A DNA stretch of 7,437 nt from Marinovum sp. GTDB lineage: Bacteria; Pseudomonadota; Alphaproteobacteria; Rhodobacterales; Rhodobacteraceae. Positions 1-6,368 of the stretch are shown here, piece after piece. The notes under the pieces are model-generated. The model was given only the letters and a program-made list of their open reading frames with translations, was not told where the DNA came from and searched no databases. Every line of letters starts with the position of its first letter. Within the stretch, counting starts at the first letter, position 1. Location: assembly GCA_002684375.1 (NCBI GenBank), contig NYVC01000026.1:14195-21631 (forward strand). Reading direction: 5' to 3'. The position numbers and the translations under genes are program-made.

Positions 1-468
1 GGCGTTGAGCGGGTGATGGGGTTTGCCTCTGAAGATCAGGTCGAGCAATTTTTCCGCGACGTGCCAGAGTTTGAAAGAATGCTGGTGAGGTCAGGCATTA
101 TCGTTTTGAAGTACTGGTTTTCCATAACAGATCAAGAACAGCAAATGCGTTTCTTGATGCGCATTCATGATCCAATGCGGCAGTGGAAACTATCGCCAAT
201 GGATTTGCAATCCCGAATCCGTTGGGAGGATTATACCAAGGCCAAAGAGGATATGCTGGCGCGCACCAATATTCCCGAGGCCCCTTGGTATATTGTCGAA
301 GGCAATGATAAAAAACGCGAACGGCTGAATTGTATCGAACATTTGTTATCGATGTTGCCGTATCACGAGCAGGTCCGCGAAGAGGTGACTTTACCAGAAC
401 GCGTTTTTAACGCCGACTATGAACGGCGCTTTCTGGGGGATGAACTTTACGTGCCCAAAATTTACTAA
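1..468 (+). CDS. ppk2: Polyphosphate kinase 2 family protein, C-terminal part (5' end outside window)
   Basis: This is the C-terminal 155 residues of a PPK2-family kinase, which transfers phosphate between inorganic polyphosphate and nucleoside di- or monophosphates in the cytoplasm. The frame is open from base 1 (GVERVMGF...), so the GTG at 13 is an internal codon and not the start. PPK2 hallmarks are clear: the segment GVERVMGF that follows Walker B in the family, the core PEFERMLVRSGI (residues 22-33), KYWFS (37-41), the lid-like stretch WKLSPMDL (62-69) with the following W.DYT.A, APWY (94-97), and DKKR.RLN (103-110). Walker A and B lie upstream, outside the window. The nucleotide preference (PPK2 class) cannot be decided from this part. 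It converges on rpsU, 130 bases away, and no T-tract terminator of its own is visible. Family call is firm; the symbol is generic. Confidence 0.93.
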   Translation, partial: GVERVMGFASEDQVEQFFRDVPEFERMLVRSGIIVLKYWFSITDQEQQMRFLMRIHDPMRQWKLSPMDLQSRIRWEDYTKAKEDMLARTNIPEAPWYIVEGNDKKRERLNCIEHLLSMLPYHEQVREEVTLPERVFNADYERRFLGDELYVPKIY

Positions 469-528
469 TTTTGACTGTAGCCGCCAATCTATTGTTTGGT
501 AGCAAAAAGGCGTCATTTAAGAGCATCG

Positions 529-564
529 AAAAAGAAAAACCCCCGCAGCAAACGCCCGGGGGTT
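529..564 (-). terminator. Intrinsic terminator of rpsU
   Basis: An 8-bp stem, AACCCCCG (538-545) pairing with CGGGGGTT (557-564), encloses an 11-base loop. Read on the minus strand it is followed at once by a run of T interrupted by a single C (complement of 529-539). It lies 34 bases past the rpsU stop. On the plus strand the hairpin is followed by GTCTCG with no T-run, so it is unlikely to stop the incoming ppk2 transcript efficiently. Confidence 0.85.
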
Positions 565-598
565 GTCTCGTCTCGATGATCGTCGCATGGCGATGATC

Positions 599-805
599 TT
601 ACATCATACCTTCGCGCTGGGCTTTTTTACGAGCCAACTTGCGGGCACGGCGGATAGCTTCAGCTTTTTCGCGTGCTTTTTTCTCAGACGGTTTTTCGAA
701 ATGTTGCTTGAGCTTCATTTCCCGAAAAACGCCTTCGCGTTGTAGTTTTTTCTTCAGGGCGCGGAGCGCCTGATCAACGTTGTTATCGCGGACACTAACC
801 TGCAT
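599..805 (-). CDS. rpsU: 30S ribosomal protein S21
   Basis: This encodes the 68-residue small-subunit protein S21, which binds late to the 30S platform near the 3' end of 16S rRNA and supports translation initiation. The sequence has the family pattern: an N-terminal [16 protein letters not shown] (residues 3-20), REGVFREMK (23-31), and a long, very basic helical C-terminus rich in Arg, Lys and Ala (40-66). The length is normal for alphaproteobacterial S21. The ATG is preceded by a strong ribosome binding site (complement of 816-823, AAAGGTGG) with 10 bases of spacing. The gene is transcribed alone, ending at the terminator at 529-564, and is divergent from coq9. Confidence 0.97.
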   Translation of the reverse strand: MQVSVRDNNVDQALRALKKKLQREGVFREMKLKQHFEKPSEKKAREKAEAIRRARKLARKKAQREGMM

Positions 806-815
806 GTGGTTGTCA

Positions 816-823
816 CCACCTTT
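816..823 (-). promoter_or_regulatory. Ribosome binding site of rpsU
   Basis: AAAGGTGG on the minus strand ends 10 bases before the rpsU ATG at 805. It is a good Shine-Dalgarno match and confirms the start of the 68-residue protein. Confidence 0.8.
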
Positions 824-857
824 CTAGTTTAGAGTTGCAAGGATTGCAGGAGTTGGT

Positions 858-886
858 CCTATAGCAATAACGAGCTAGCTTGTCTA
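858..886 (-). promoter_or_regulatory. Candidate sigma70-type promoter of rpsU
   Basis: On the minus strand, TAGACA (complement of 881-886, five of six matches to TTGACA) and TATAGG (complement of 858-863, four of six to TATAAT) are separated by 17 bases. Transcription would start near 850, giving a leader of about 45 bases that carries the rpsU ribosome binding site. It sits in the 107-base divergent region shared with coq9. The call is from consensus matching only. Confidence 0.4.
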
Positions 887-898
887 GCACGCACAAAC

Positions 899-904
899 AG
901 AGGA
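899..904 (+). promoter_or_regulatory. Ribosome binding site deciding the coq9 start
   Basis: AGAGGA lies 8 bases before the ATG at 913. The frame is also open from a TTG at 880, but that codon has no comparable site, so the ATG at 913 is preferred. Confidence 0.7.
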
Positions 905-912
905 ATGGTCAT

Positions 913-1611
913 ATGGCTGTACAGGAAAATGAGGACATGCAGGCGCAACTTTTGGCTGCAGCACTGCCCCATGTGGCGTTTGATGGCTGGTCTGAAACCA
1001 GCCTGAAAGCGGCTTGCCAAGACCTGTCGATCACGCGGCAAATGGCGGCTTTGGCCTGTCCGAGGGGGGCGATTGATCTGGCGATACGCTTTCATCACGA
1101 TGGCGATGAGGCCATGCAGGTTGTTTTGCAAAAAACAGATATTAACGCCATGAAAATAAGAGAAAAAATAACCTTTTCGGTGCGCGCCCGCTTGGATGCT
1201 ATCCGCGATAAAGAAGCAGTGCGCCGAGGAGCTACACTGATGGCATTGCCACAGCATGCGGCAGAAGGTGCCGGGCTGGTATGGGGCACATGCGACCGGA
1301 TATGGGCGGCGATAGGGGACAGTTCGGCTGATGTGAACTGGTACACCAAGCGCCTGACCCTCAGCAGTGTTTACAGCGCGACTGTGCTCTATTGGCTGGG
1401 TGATAATTCACCGAATCATCAAGACACTTGGACGTTTCTAGACCGGCGTATTGAAAACGTGATGCAATTTGAAAAATTCAAAGCACAGGTGAATGCCAAC
1501 CCGCTTGCCAAACAACTCTTGGCGGGGCCAAACTGGCTTTTGTCCAAGATCAAAGCACCAAGTGGTGTGCCGACAGTTGACTTGCCAGGAAACTGGTCTC
1601 GACGCTCTTAA
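913..1611 (+). CDS. coq9: COQ9-family ubiquinone biosynthesis protein
   Basis: A 232-residue COQ9-family protein. In eukaryotes COQ9 is a lipid-binding, TetR-fold protein that helps COQ7 hydroxylate demethoxyubiquinone; the bacterial homologue is presumed to assist ubiquinone synthesis. Visible family features are an N-terminal helical part with FDGWSETSLKAA (residues 23-34), KIREKI..SVRARLDAI (81-97), WGTCDRIW (124-131), NWYTKR.TLSSVYSATVLYWL.D.S (142-166), and DRRIENVMQFEKFKA (177-191), close to the hallmark of the COQ9 C-terminal domain. No helix-turn-helix DNA-recognition role should be assumed despite the TetR-like fold. The ATG at 913 is chosen from its ribosome binding site. The quinone oxidoreductase gene begins 18 bases after the stop, so the two are probably co-transcribed. 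Confidence 0.9.
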   Translation: MAVQENEDMQAQLLAAALPHVAFDGWSETSLKAACQDLSITRQMAALACPRGAIDLAIRFHHDGDEAMQVVLQKTDINAMKIREKITFSVRARLDAIRDKEAVRRGATLMALPQHAAEGAGLVWGTCDRIWAAIGDSSADVNWYTKRLTLSSVYSATVLYWLGDNSPNHQDTWTFLDRRIENVMQFEKFKAQVNANPLAKQLLAGPNWLLSKIKAPSGVPTVDLPGNWSRRS

Positions 1612-1629
1612 TTGAAAGTGATTTATTGC

Positions 1630-2610
1630 ATGATGCGCGCTATTGAAATTTCCGCCCCCGGGGCTCCGGATGTTTTGCACTTGGCCGAGCGGCCAGTTCC
1701 CGTTCCGGGACCGGGGCAGGTGGTGCTTAAGGTCGCCTATGCGGGGGTCAACCGGCCAGACGCGCTGCAGCGGGCTGGTTTGTACAATCCACCGGCGGGG
1801 GCCAGCGACTTGCCCGGGTTAGAGGCTTCAGGCACCATCGCCGCCTGTGGGGCGGGCGTCTTGGGCCTGCAGCAGGGTCAACAAGTTTGTGCGTTGCTAC
1901 CCGGAGGGGGCTATGCCGAGTATGCGGTGACACAGGCAGCGCATTGCCTGCCGGTGCCCAACGGGTTTGATCTCAAACAGGCGGCCTGTCTGCCCGAGAC
2001 GTTTTTTACGGTTTGGTCAAATGTGTTCCAGCGCGGTGGTCTAAAAGCGGGAGAGCGTTTTTTGCTGCATGGTGGATCTTCGGGGATCGGTACCACAGCG
2101 ATCCAACTGGCGCGGGCGTTTGGCGCGCGGGTGTTCACCACGGCGGGCTCTGATGCCAAATGTCGTGCTTGTCTTGATTTGGGGGCCGAGCGGGCGGTTA
2201 ATTACCGTGAGACGGACTTTGTGCCCATCATGCAAGGCGAAGGCGGCGCGGATATAATTTTGGACATGGTGGGTGGCGAATATATTGCGCGCAATCTTGA
2301 TGCGCTCGCCGATGACGGTCGTCTTGTTCAGATCGCATTTTTGCAAGGCCCGAAAACATCCCTTAATTTCACCCAAGTGATGACGCGCCGGTTAACACTG
2401 ACCGGCAGCACTTTACGTCCGCAGTCGGATGTTGCAAAAGCACGCATTGCATCAAGTCTGCTGTCTCAGGTTTGGCCCCTACTGTCAGCGGGTCGGATCG
2501 CCCCAGTGATCGACAGTTGTTTTGATTTGGATCAGGCGGCGCAGGCGCATGCTAGGATGGAAACAAGCACGCATATTGGTAAGATTGTCCTGCGAATTGA
2601 CCATGATTAA
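1630..2610 (+). CDS. NAD(P)H:quinone oxidoreductase, MDR (zeta-crystallin/PIG3-like) family
   Basis: A 326-residue medium-chain dehydrogenase/reductase of the zinc-free quinone oxidoreductase branch, expected to reduce quinones or related enones with NADPH in the cytosol. The GroES-like N-terminal half carries VAYAGVNRPDALQR.G.Y.PP (residues 35-55) and LPGLEASG (61-68). The Rossmann half has LLHGGSSGIGTTAIQLA (145-161), whose GGSSGIG is the nucleotide loop, then ARVFTTAGSDAK (166-177), GAERAVNYR (185-193) and ILDMVGG (210-216). The structural and catalytic zinc ligands of alcohol dehydrogenases are absent, and the length is typical. Tandem ATGs at 1630 and 1633 both fit; GAAAGTG at 1615-1621 is a weak ribosome site. 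An upstream in-frame TTG at 1612 is less likely. The physiological substrate is not visible; adjacency to coq9 suggests a quinone link, but this family is broad. Confidence 0.88.
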   Translation: MMRAIEISAPGAPDVLHLAERPVPVPGPGQVVLKVAYAGVNRPDALQRAGLYNPPAGASDLPGLEASGTIAACGAGVLGLQQGQQVCALLPGGGYAEYAVTQAAHCLPVPNGFDLKQAACLPETFFTVWSNVFQRGGLKAGERFLLHGGSSGIGTTAIQLARAFGARVFTTAGSDAKCRACLDLGAERAVNYRETDFVPIMQGEGGADIILDMVGGEYIARNLDALADDGRLVQIAFLQGPKTSLNFTQVMTRRLTLTGSTLRPQSDVAKARIASSLLSQVWPLLSAGRIAPVIDSCFDLDQAAQAHARMETSTHIGKIVLRIDHD

Positions 2611-2730
2611 ACTGCTGTAAGGTGCCTCATTTGTCCGGCTGTTCTAGTGAATGCCCCTTGTTGATTGGCTCTTTCCTTATTTGAAAAACCAGCTTATACG
2701 TTGCGTAAGTTCCCCATAAAATGGAAACCC

Positions 2731-2744
2731 GCCTGTTGTCAGGC
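2731..2744 (+). other. Small hairpin in the trcR leader
   Basis: GCCTG (2731-2735) and CAGGC (2740-2744) can form a 5-bp stem with a TTGT loop, followed directly by another GCCTG (2746-2750) that could compete for the same CAGGC. It lies about 40 bases before the trcR ribosome binding site. It may be chance; no known riboswitch motif is recognised in the 179-base gap 2611-2789. Confidence 0.2.
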
Positions 2745-2776
2745 TGCCTGCTTCGGGGCGAGGGGGAAGATGTAGT

Positions 2777-2782
2777 AAGGAG
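2777..2782 (+). promoter_or_regulatory. Ribosome binding site deciding the trcR start
   Basis: AAGGAG sits 7 bases before the ATG at 2790. The frame is also open to an ATG at 2721, but that start lacks such a site and would add 23 residues (METRLLSG...) that do not resemble the family N-terminus. Confidence 0.8.
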
Positions 2783-2789
2783 AGACCTA

Positions 2790-3548
2790 ATGGGCAAACC
2801 TATCATGGCAAAAGCGACCGCTGTTTGGTTGGTCGACAACACCACACTGACCTTTAAGCAGATCGGTGATTTTACCGGCATGCACGAGTTAGAAGTGCAG
2901 GGGATTGCGGATGGGGATGTAGCCACCGGGGTCAAAGGGTTTGATCCGGTGGTCAATAACCAACTGACCAGTGAAGAGATTTCGGGTGCCGAGGCCAATC
3001 CCCTGCGACAGTTAAAGCTAAAGTTTAATGCTGCAGCACAGGGCGAAGAAAAGCGTCGTGGTCCCCGTTATACCCCTCTTTCGAAACGGCAGGATCGTCC
3101 TGCGTCGATCCTGTGGTTGGTTAAGTTTCATCCGGAACTTTCGGACAGTCAGATCGGCAAGCTGGTTGGCACCACGAAGCCGACGATACAGGCTATTCGC
3201 GAGCGGACTCATTGGAATATTTCGAACATTCAGCCGATTGATCCTGTAGCTCTTGGTCTGTGCAAGCAGTCAGAGCTTGATGCGGTTGTGCAAAAAGCTG
3301 CAGCGAAGAAACTGGCTGAGGGCGTTGTGATGAGTGACGATGAACGCCGCAAGCTGGTCAGCACTGCGCAGAGCCTTGAGATGCCTATTGAACCAAAATT
3401 AGCCGAGGACACCAGCGGGTTGGAAGCCTTTGCCCTGCGTGAAGACGATGAGGACGAAGATGCGGACAGCGGTCCGGTTGATATCCGTGACGCCGACAGC
3501 TTTTTCAACCTTCCTGAAGACGGTGGCAGCGGCGACGAGCAACCATAG
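2790..3548 (+). CDS. trcR: DUF1013 cell-cycle transcriptional regulator TrcR
   Basis: A 252-residue DUF1013 protein, the alphaproteobacterial family named TrcR for its role in cell-cycle transcription. The typical opening is present: MGKPIMAKATAVWLVDNTTL (residues 1-20). Two helix-turn-helix-like segments can be seen: LTFKQIGDFTGMHELEVQGI (20-39) and LSDSQIGKLVGTTKPTIQAI (117-136), the second followed by RERTHWNISNI.P.DPV.LGLC, also typical of the family. Residues 80-105 are basic (EEKRRGPRY...SKRQDRP), as expected for nucleic-acid contact. The C-terminal part is acidic (DDEDEDADSG, 219-228) and probably disordered. The gene stands alone between a 179-base leader and a bidirectional terminator. 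Start chosen from the AAGGAG site. Its targets cannot be read from this window. Confidence 0.88.
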   Translation: MGKPIMAKATAVWLVDNTTLTFKQIGDFTGMHELEVQGIADGDVATGVKGFDPVVNNQLTSEEISGAEANPLRQLKLKFNAAAQGEEKRRGPRYTPLSKRQDRPASILWLVKFHPELSDSQIGKLVGTTKPTIQAIRERTHWNISNIQPIDPVALGLCKQSELDAVVQKAAAKKLAEGVVMSDDERRKLVSTAQSLEMPIEPKLAEDTSGLEAFALREDDEDEDADSGPVDIRDADSFFNLPEDGGSGDEQP

Positions 3549-3572
3549 CCGTAAAGGTATTCGCGGGATGTT

Positions 3573-3602
3573 AAAAAACCGGGCCTGAACACCCGGTTTT
3601 TT
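3573..3602. terminator. Bidirectional intrinsic terminator between trcR and kdsA
   Basis: A perfect 11-bp inverted repeat, AAAAAACCGGG (3573-3583) and CCCGGTTTTTT (3592-3602), with an 8-base loop. The GC core is flanked by A6 on one side and T6 on the other, so transcripts from either strand end in a U-run. It lies 24 bases past the trcR stop and about 100 bases past the kdsA stop, and can serve both convergent units. Confidence 0.9.
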
Positions 3603-3621
3603 GTTGTTTGGAACCAAAGAC

Positions 3622-3660
3622 GGCATTCTAAAACAGCGATTGCTGCGGTTTTAGAATGCC
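3622..3660. repeat. Perfect 13-bp inverted repeat downstream of kdsA
   Basis: GGCATTCTAAAAC (3622-3634) is the exact reverse complement of GTTTTAGAATGCC (3648-3660). The 13-base centre contains a further CAGC/GCTG pairing around GATT, so the whole can fold into a long hairpin or cruciform. It is 39 bases past the kdsA stop on the minus strand. There is no T-run after it in either direction, so it is not a canonical terminator; it may protect the mRNA 3' end or be a protein site. Confidence 0.7.
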
Positions 3661-3699
3661 TGTGCAGTGCCTAGTAATGATTGATAAGCAGTCGCACAG

Positions 3700-4533
3700 T
3701 TACAGAACGATCGGATTGGCCTTGGCGATCTGGTCGAATTGCATAAGCGTGGAGATCAACGCCGGCATTTGGTCGAGGACAATCATATTTGGCCCATCTG
3801 ATGGGGCAGTGTCCGGATTTTCATGGGTCTCGATAAACACCGCGGCGATGCCCAACGCGACGGCAGCCCGCGCCATCACCGGGGCAAATTCGCGTTGTCC
3901 GCCGCTTGAGGTGCCTTTGCCGCCGGGCTGTGCAACAGAGTGTGTTGCATCCATCACCACCGGATAACCGGATCGTGCCATCTGGGGCAGGGCGCGCATA
4001 TCAGCCACCAAGGTATTATAGCCAAACGAGGTCCCGCGCTCGGTTAAAAGCAGCTGTTGATTGCCGGTGCTTTCGATTTTAGCGATAATATTAGGCATAT
4101 CCCACGGGGCTAGAAACTGTCCCTTTTTCACATTGATTACTGCGCCGGTCTGTCCGGCGGCGAGCAGCAGATCGGTTTGTCGGCACAAAAAGGCAGGTAT
4201 TTGCAAGATATCGCAGACCTCGGCCGTGGGGGCGCATTGCTCGGGGCTGTGAATGTCCGTCAAAACCGGTACTTTGAGCGTTTCTTTGATATGCTGAAGT
4301 ACCTTCAATCCCGCGTCGAGGCCAATGCCGCGCTGGCCGCTGAGGGAGGTGCGATTGGCCTTGTCGAAAGAAGCTTTAAAGACGAATTGCGCTCCAGCGG
4401 CGGCGCAAGCCTCTTTCAAGTGGCCGGCAATCATCTCGGCATGTCCGGCGGATTCCAATTGGCACGGGCCCGCTATTAAGGTCAGCGCTTGCGTATTGCC
4501 TAAAGTTAGACCGGCACACTCTATGTTCTTCAT
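3700..4533 (-). CDS. kdsA: 3-deoxy-8-phosphooctulonate (Kdo-8-phosphate) synthase
   Basis: A 277-residue KdsA, which condenses phosphoenolpyruvate with arabinose-5-phosphate to Kdo-8-phosphate in the cytoplasm, the committed step to Kdo for LPS and for Kdo-containing capsule linkers. Motifs in order: LIAGPCQLES (residues 19-28), VFKASFDKANRTS (51-63), LTDIH (91-95), LQIPAFLCRQTDLL (110-123), NVKKGQFL.P.DM (134-146), RG.SFGY (166-172), DATHSV.QPGG (195-205) and FIETHENPD..PSDG (233-247). Cys23, His198, Glu235 and Asp246 fall at the spacing of the metal ligands of the Aquifex enzyme (Cys11, His185, Glu222, Asp233), so this is the metal-dependent class and not the E. coli type with Asn at the Cys position. 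Its ATG shares one base with the kpsE stop (TAATG), indicating translational coupling; no strong ribosome site of its own is visible. Length is normal. Confidence 0.96.
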   Translation of the reverse strand: MKNIECAGLTLGNTQALTLIAGPCQLESAGHAEMIAGHLKEACAAAGAQFVFKASFDKANRTSLSGQRGIGLDAGLKVLQHIKETLKVPVLTDIHSPEQCAPTAEVCDILQIPAFLCRQTDLLLAAGQTGAVINVKKGQFLAPWDMPNIIAKIESTGNQQLLLTERGTSFGYNTLVADMRALPQMARSGYPVVMDATHSVAQPGGKGTSSGGQREFAPVMARAAVALGIAAVFIETHENPDTAPSDGPNMIVLDQMPALISTLMQFDQIAKANPIVL

Positions 4534-6368
4534 TATGATGAAACCTGTTCGCGGAGAATGGAAGCTGTCAACGAAAGCATCAAGTAGATTCCGGAAAAGA
4601 TCAAGGCGGCAAGGATCGCGTTTTCGAATTTCTTTGGATAACTCGGATCCTGTGCCTCTACTGGAGATACACTGGTCGTGAGATAGCGCACTTGCGAGCT
4701 GGCCTCTCGTTGGGTCTGGATCAAGTTTTCCAGTGATCTTTGCAGCATCATATCGCGGGTTTGCAGATCGCCCTGTGCCATTAAGATTTGCAGGCTTAGG
4801 TCCGCAAGCGACTGCTCTCCCTGTGACGCATCCACCATTTCTAGGTTCATTTCATCAAGCAAAGCAATGAGACGTCTAATATCGCCCTTAAGACCGGATA
4901 GTTTTGCAGTATTGGGGCGTGGATTATCCAGCAAAGCCTGCAGTCGCAGTCTTTTCAGTTGCAATTCGGTCTCAAAATGAGTGATCCGGGCACGCATAGC
5001 GGTCAGTTTGCCCTGCGGGTCGACCACCGCATTTTCATGTTGTAACCTTAACAGCCTTTCCTGTGCATCCAGCCGTTCTTGATGGGCTTTTTCAAGCGCT
5101 TTTTCAGCGTCTGCAACCTGATTGTCACGTTTGCGGCGCGACAGGTTGTCTATTTTTTCCTCTGAGTACGCGATCAAAGCCTCGGCATATTGTTTGGAGA
5201 CGGCCGGATCGGTTGCCGTGACTTCCATTTTCAATACCCCTTCGGTTGGATCATAGCCAATCTCGAGGTTGCGTTTGTAAAGTTTATAAGCCTTTTCGTT
5301 TGAGGCGTCCTTGTCAAGCCGTAGTAATGGGTCGATCCAGCTTTGTGAAAAATGGGCTTTGAACCCGACATCATTGTCCAAGCGCAACATTGCCTCTTTT
5401 GACAATAGATAATTTTGCACAGAGACCGCGTCTTGGCTTGAGGCAAGGCCCGTGCCCGTAAGGAGACCTCCTGCACCTGCGCTGGCGCTCCCCTCTGCGT
5501 TAAGGATCAAAAACTCAGCTTTGGTCGAATACAGCGGTGTTGCGACAAAATAAAAGTACCAAGCCGTTACTGCCGTGGGCAAGAACACAAAAACCACCAA
5601 ACGGGCCAATAACATTAACGCCTTTCGGCGGCGCCTGCGGGTGATTTCCAGTTGAATTTGTCGGATTTCTTCGCTTCGGCGGTCGATAGGATTGACGTCG
5701 GTAGAGGGTAGCGTTTCGGGTGCTTTTTCAATTTTTTGTGGCAGCTGGACCTTTGCATTGTCGGGAGATGGAGACTTGTTTTGATTTTGCTCTGGTGAAA
5801 TCCAATCAAGAGGATTGCTGCGGTTAAATGGATCAATTCCTTTTGCCCTGAGCAGACGCACGGCATCAAAATCCGTTTGCGCAGGTAATTTATGTTCATT
5901 GGCGATACGACGGGCCATGCGCAGTTGGCGCCCGGTTAACCCTTCTTTTTGGATTGCCTCGATTTGATTTGCGGGTGTCGTATCAGTCGTGTTGTTCGCG
6001 ACTGCTGGTGGCGTTTTTTTTGGGCGATTTGTTTCGGGGCTTGTCTCTTTATGTGGGGGTGTCGCAAGATTGTTTTGAGGATGAAGGTGTTGTGACGGCT
6101 TCACCTGGGTATGATCGGTTTGAGGATGCGCTTTTTGAGACTGTCCATCTTTAAAATGATGGGTTTGAGGATGTGTGGATTGGGGCTGGTTGGCCGTACT
6201 TTGCGCGGTTTGGACTTGCGCGGTTTGAATTTGACTGGCTGTAGGGTGCATTTGATCGTCTGCCAGTTTTTCTGGCACTGTGTCTGATTGGGGGGTGTCT
6301 AATTGGGGGCTTGGTGTTGTAGGAACACGCCTGATACGAAATTTCCTAACGGGTTGTTTCATAGTCAT
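4533..6368 (-). CDS. kpsE: Capsule polysaccharide export inner-membrane protein, KpsE-like, with long N-terminal extension
   Basis: A 611-residue protein of the KpsE/BexC/CtrB polysaccharide co-polymerase/export family, which spans the periplasm between the KpsMT transporter and the outer-membrane exporter. The family core is in the C-terminal 370 residues: a basic patch RRRRRK (244-249), first membrane segment (about 251-275), periplasmic TPLYSTKAEFLIL (277-289), a Gly-rich stretch (293-307), DAVSVQNYLLSKEAM (313-327), the VLKMEVTATDP region (378-388), coiled-coil helices (about 410-475 and 495-560), DPSYPKK (574-580) and a second membrane segment (about 583-603). The first 240 residues are an extension absent from the roughly 380-residue E. 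coli KpsE: Gln/His/Pro/Thr-rich pentad repeats (46-100), a linker, and a short basic helical module LTGRQLRMARRIANEHK (144-160). The start at 6368 follows a strong GGAGGAGG; an ATG at 6362 is possible. The longer open frame to 6584 lies inside kpsT and is rejected. Confidence 0.9.
   Translation of the reverse strand: MTMKQPVRKFRIRRVPTTPSPQLDTPQSDTVPEKLADDQMHPTASQIQTAQVQTAQSTANQPQSTHPQTHHFKDGQSQKAHPQTDHTQVKPSQHLHPQNNLATPPHKETSPETNRPKKTPPAVANNTTDTTPANQIEAIQKEGLTGRQLRMARRIANEHKLPAQTDFDAVRLLRAKGIDPFNRSNPLDWISPEQNQNKSPSPDNAKVQLPQKIEKAPETLPSTDVNPIDRRSEEIRQIQLEITRRRRRKALMLLARLVVFVFLPTAVTAWYFYFVATPLYSTKAEFLILNAEGSASAGAGGLLTGTGLASSQDAVSVQNYLLSKEAMLRLDNDVGFKAHFSQSWIDPLLRLDKDASNEKAYKLYKRNLEIGYDPTEGVLKMEVTATDPAVSKQYAEALIAYSEEKIDNLSRRKRDNQVADAEKALEKAHQERLDAQERLLRLQHENAVVDPQGKLTAMRARITHFETELQLKRLRLQALLDNPRPNTAKLSGLKGDIRRLIALLDEMNLEMVDASQGEQSLADLSLQILMAQGDLQTRDMMLQRSLENLIQTQREASSQVRYLTTSVSPVEAQDPSYPKKFENAILAALIFSGIYLMLSLTASILREQVSS
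6069..6233 (-). repeat. Degenerate 15-bp / five-residue tandem repeat in kpsE
   Basis: In the kpsE frame, residues 46-100 divide into eleven pentads: QIQTA QVQTA QSTAN QPQST, HPQTH HFKDG QSQKA HPQTD, and HTQVK PSQHL HPQNN. The rough consensus is [Q/H]-x-Q-[T]-x, and HPTAS (41-45) is in register just before. In DNA (plus strand) the unit core GGTTTGAGGATG occurs at 6117-6128 and 6162-6173, with a one-mismatch copy at 6072-6083, exactly 45 bp apart; TTGCGCGGTTTG repeats at 6201-6212 and 6216-6227, 15 bp apart. Confidence 0.75.

Noticed and set aside
835..865. TTGCAA and TATAGC as a coq9 promoter
   Set aside because: The spacing is 19 bases and the -10 match is weak. The region is better explained by the rpsU promoter on the other strand, so coq9's promoter is left uncalled.
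859..1257. Minus-strand 132-codon open frame opposite coq9
   Set aside because: It is antisense to a clearly conserved COQ9 protein, resembles no family, and would overlap the rpsU promoter.
2041..2376. Minus-strand 111-codon open frame inside the quinone oxidoreductase gene
   Set aside because: It is a shadow of the conserved Rossmann domain on the plus strand, with no ribosome site.
3230..3592. Minus-strand 120-codon open frame opposite trcR
   Set aside because: It is a serine-rich translation typical of the reverse of an acidic Asp/Glu coding stretch, and it begins inside the bidirectional terminator.
6001..6300. CRISPR-like or insertion-element repeats
   Set aside because: The repeats are short, in frame, multiples of 15 bp and encode a continuous low-complexity protein segment, so they are intragenic coding repeats.
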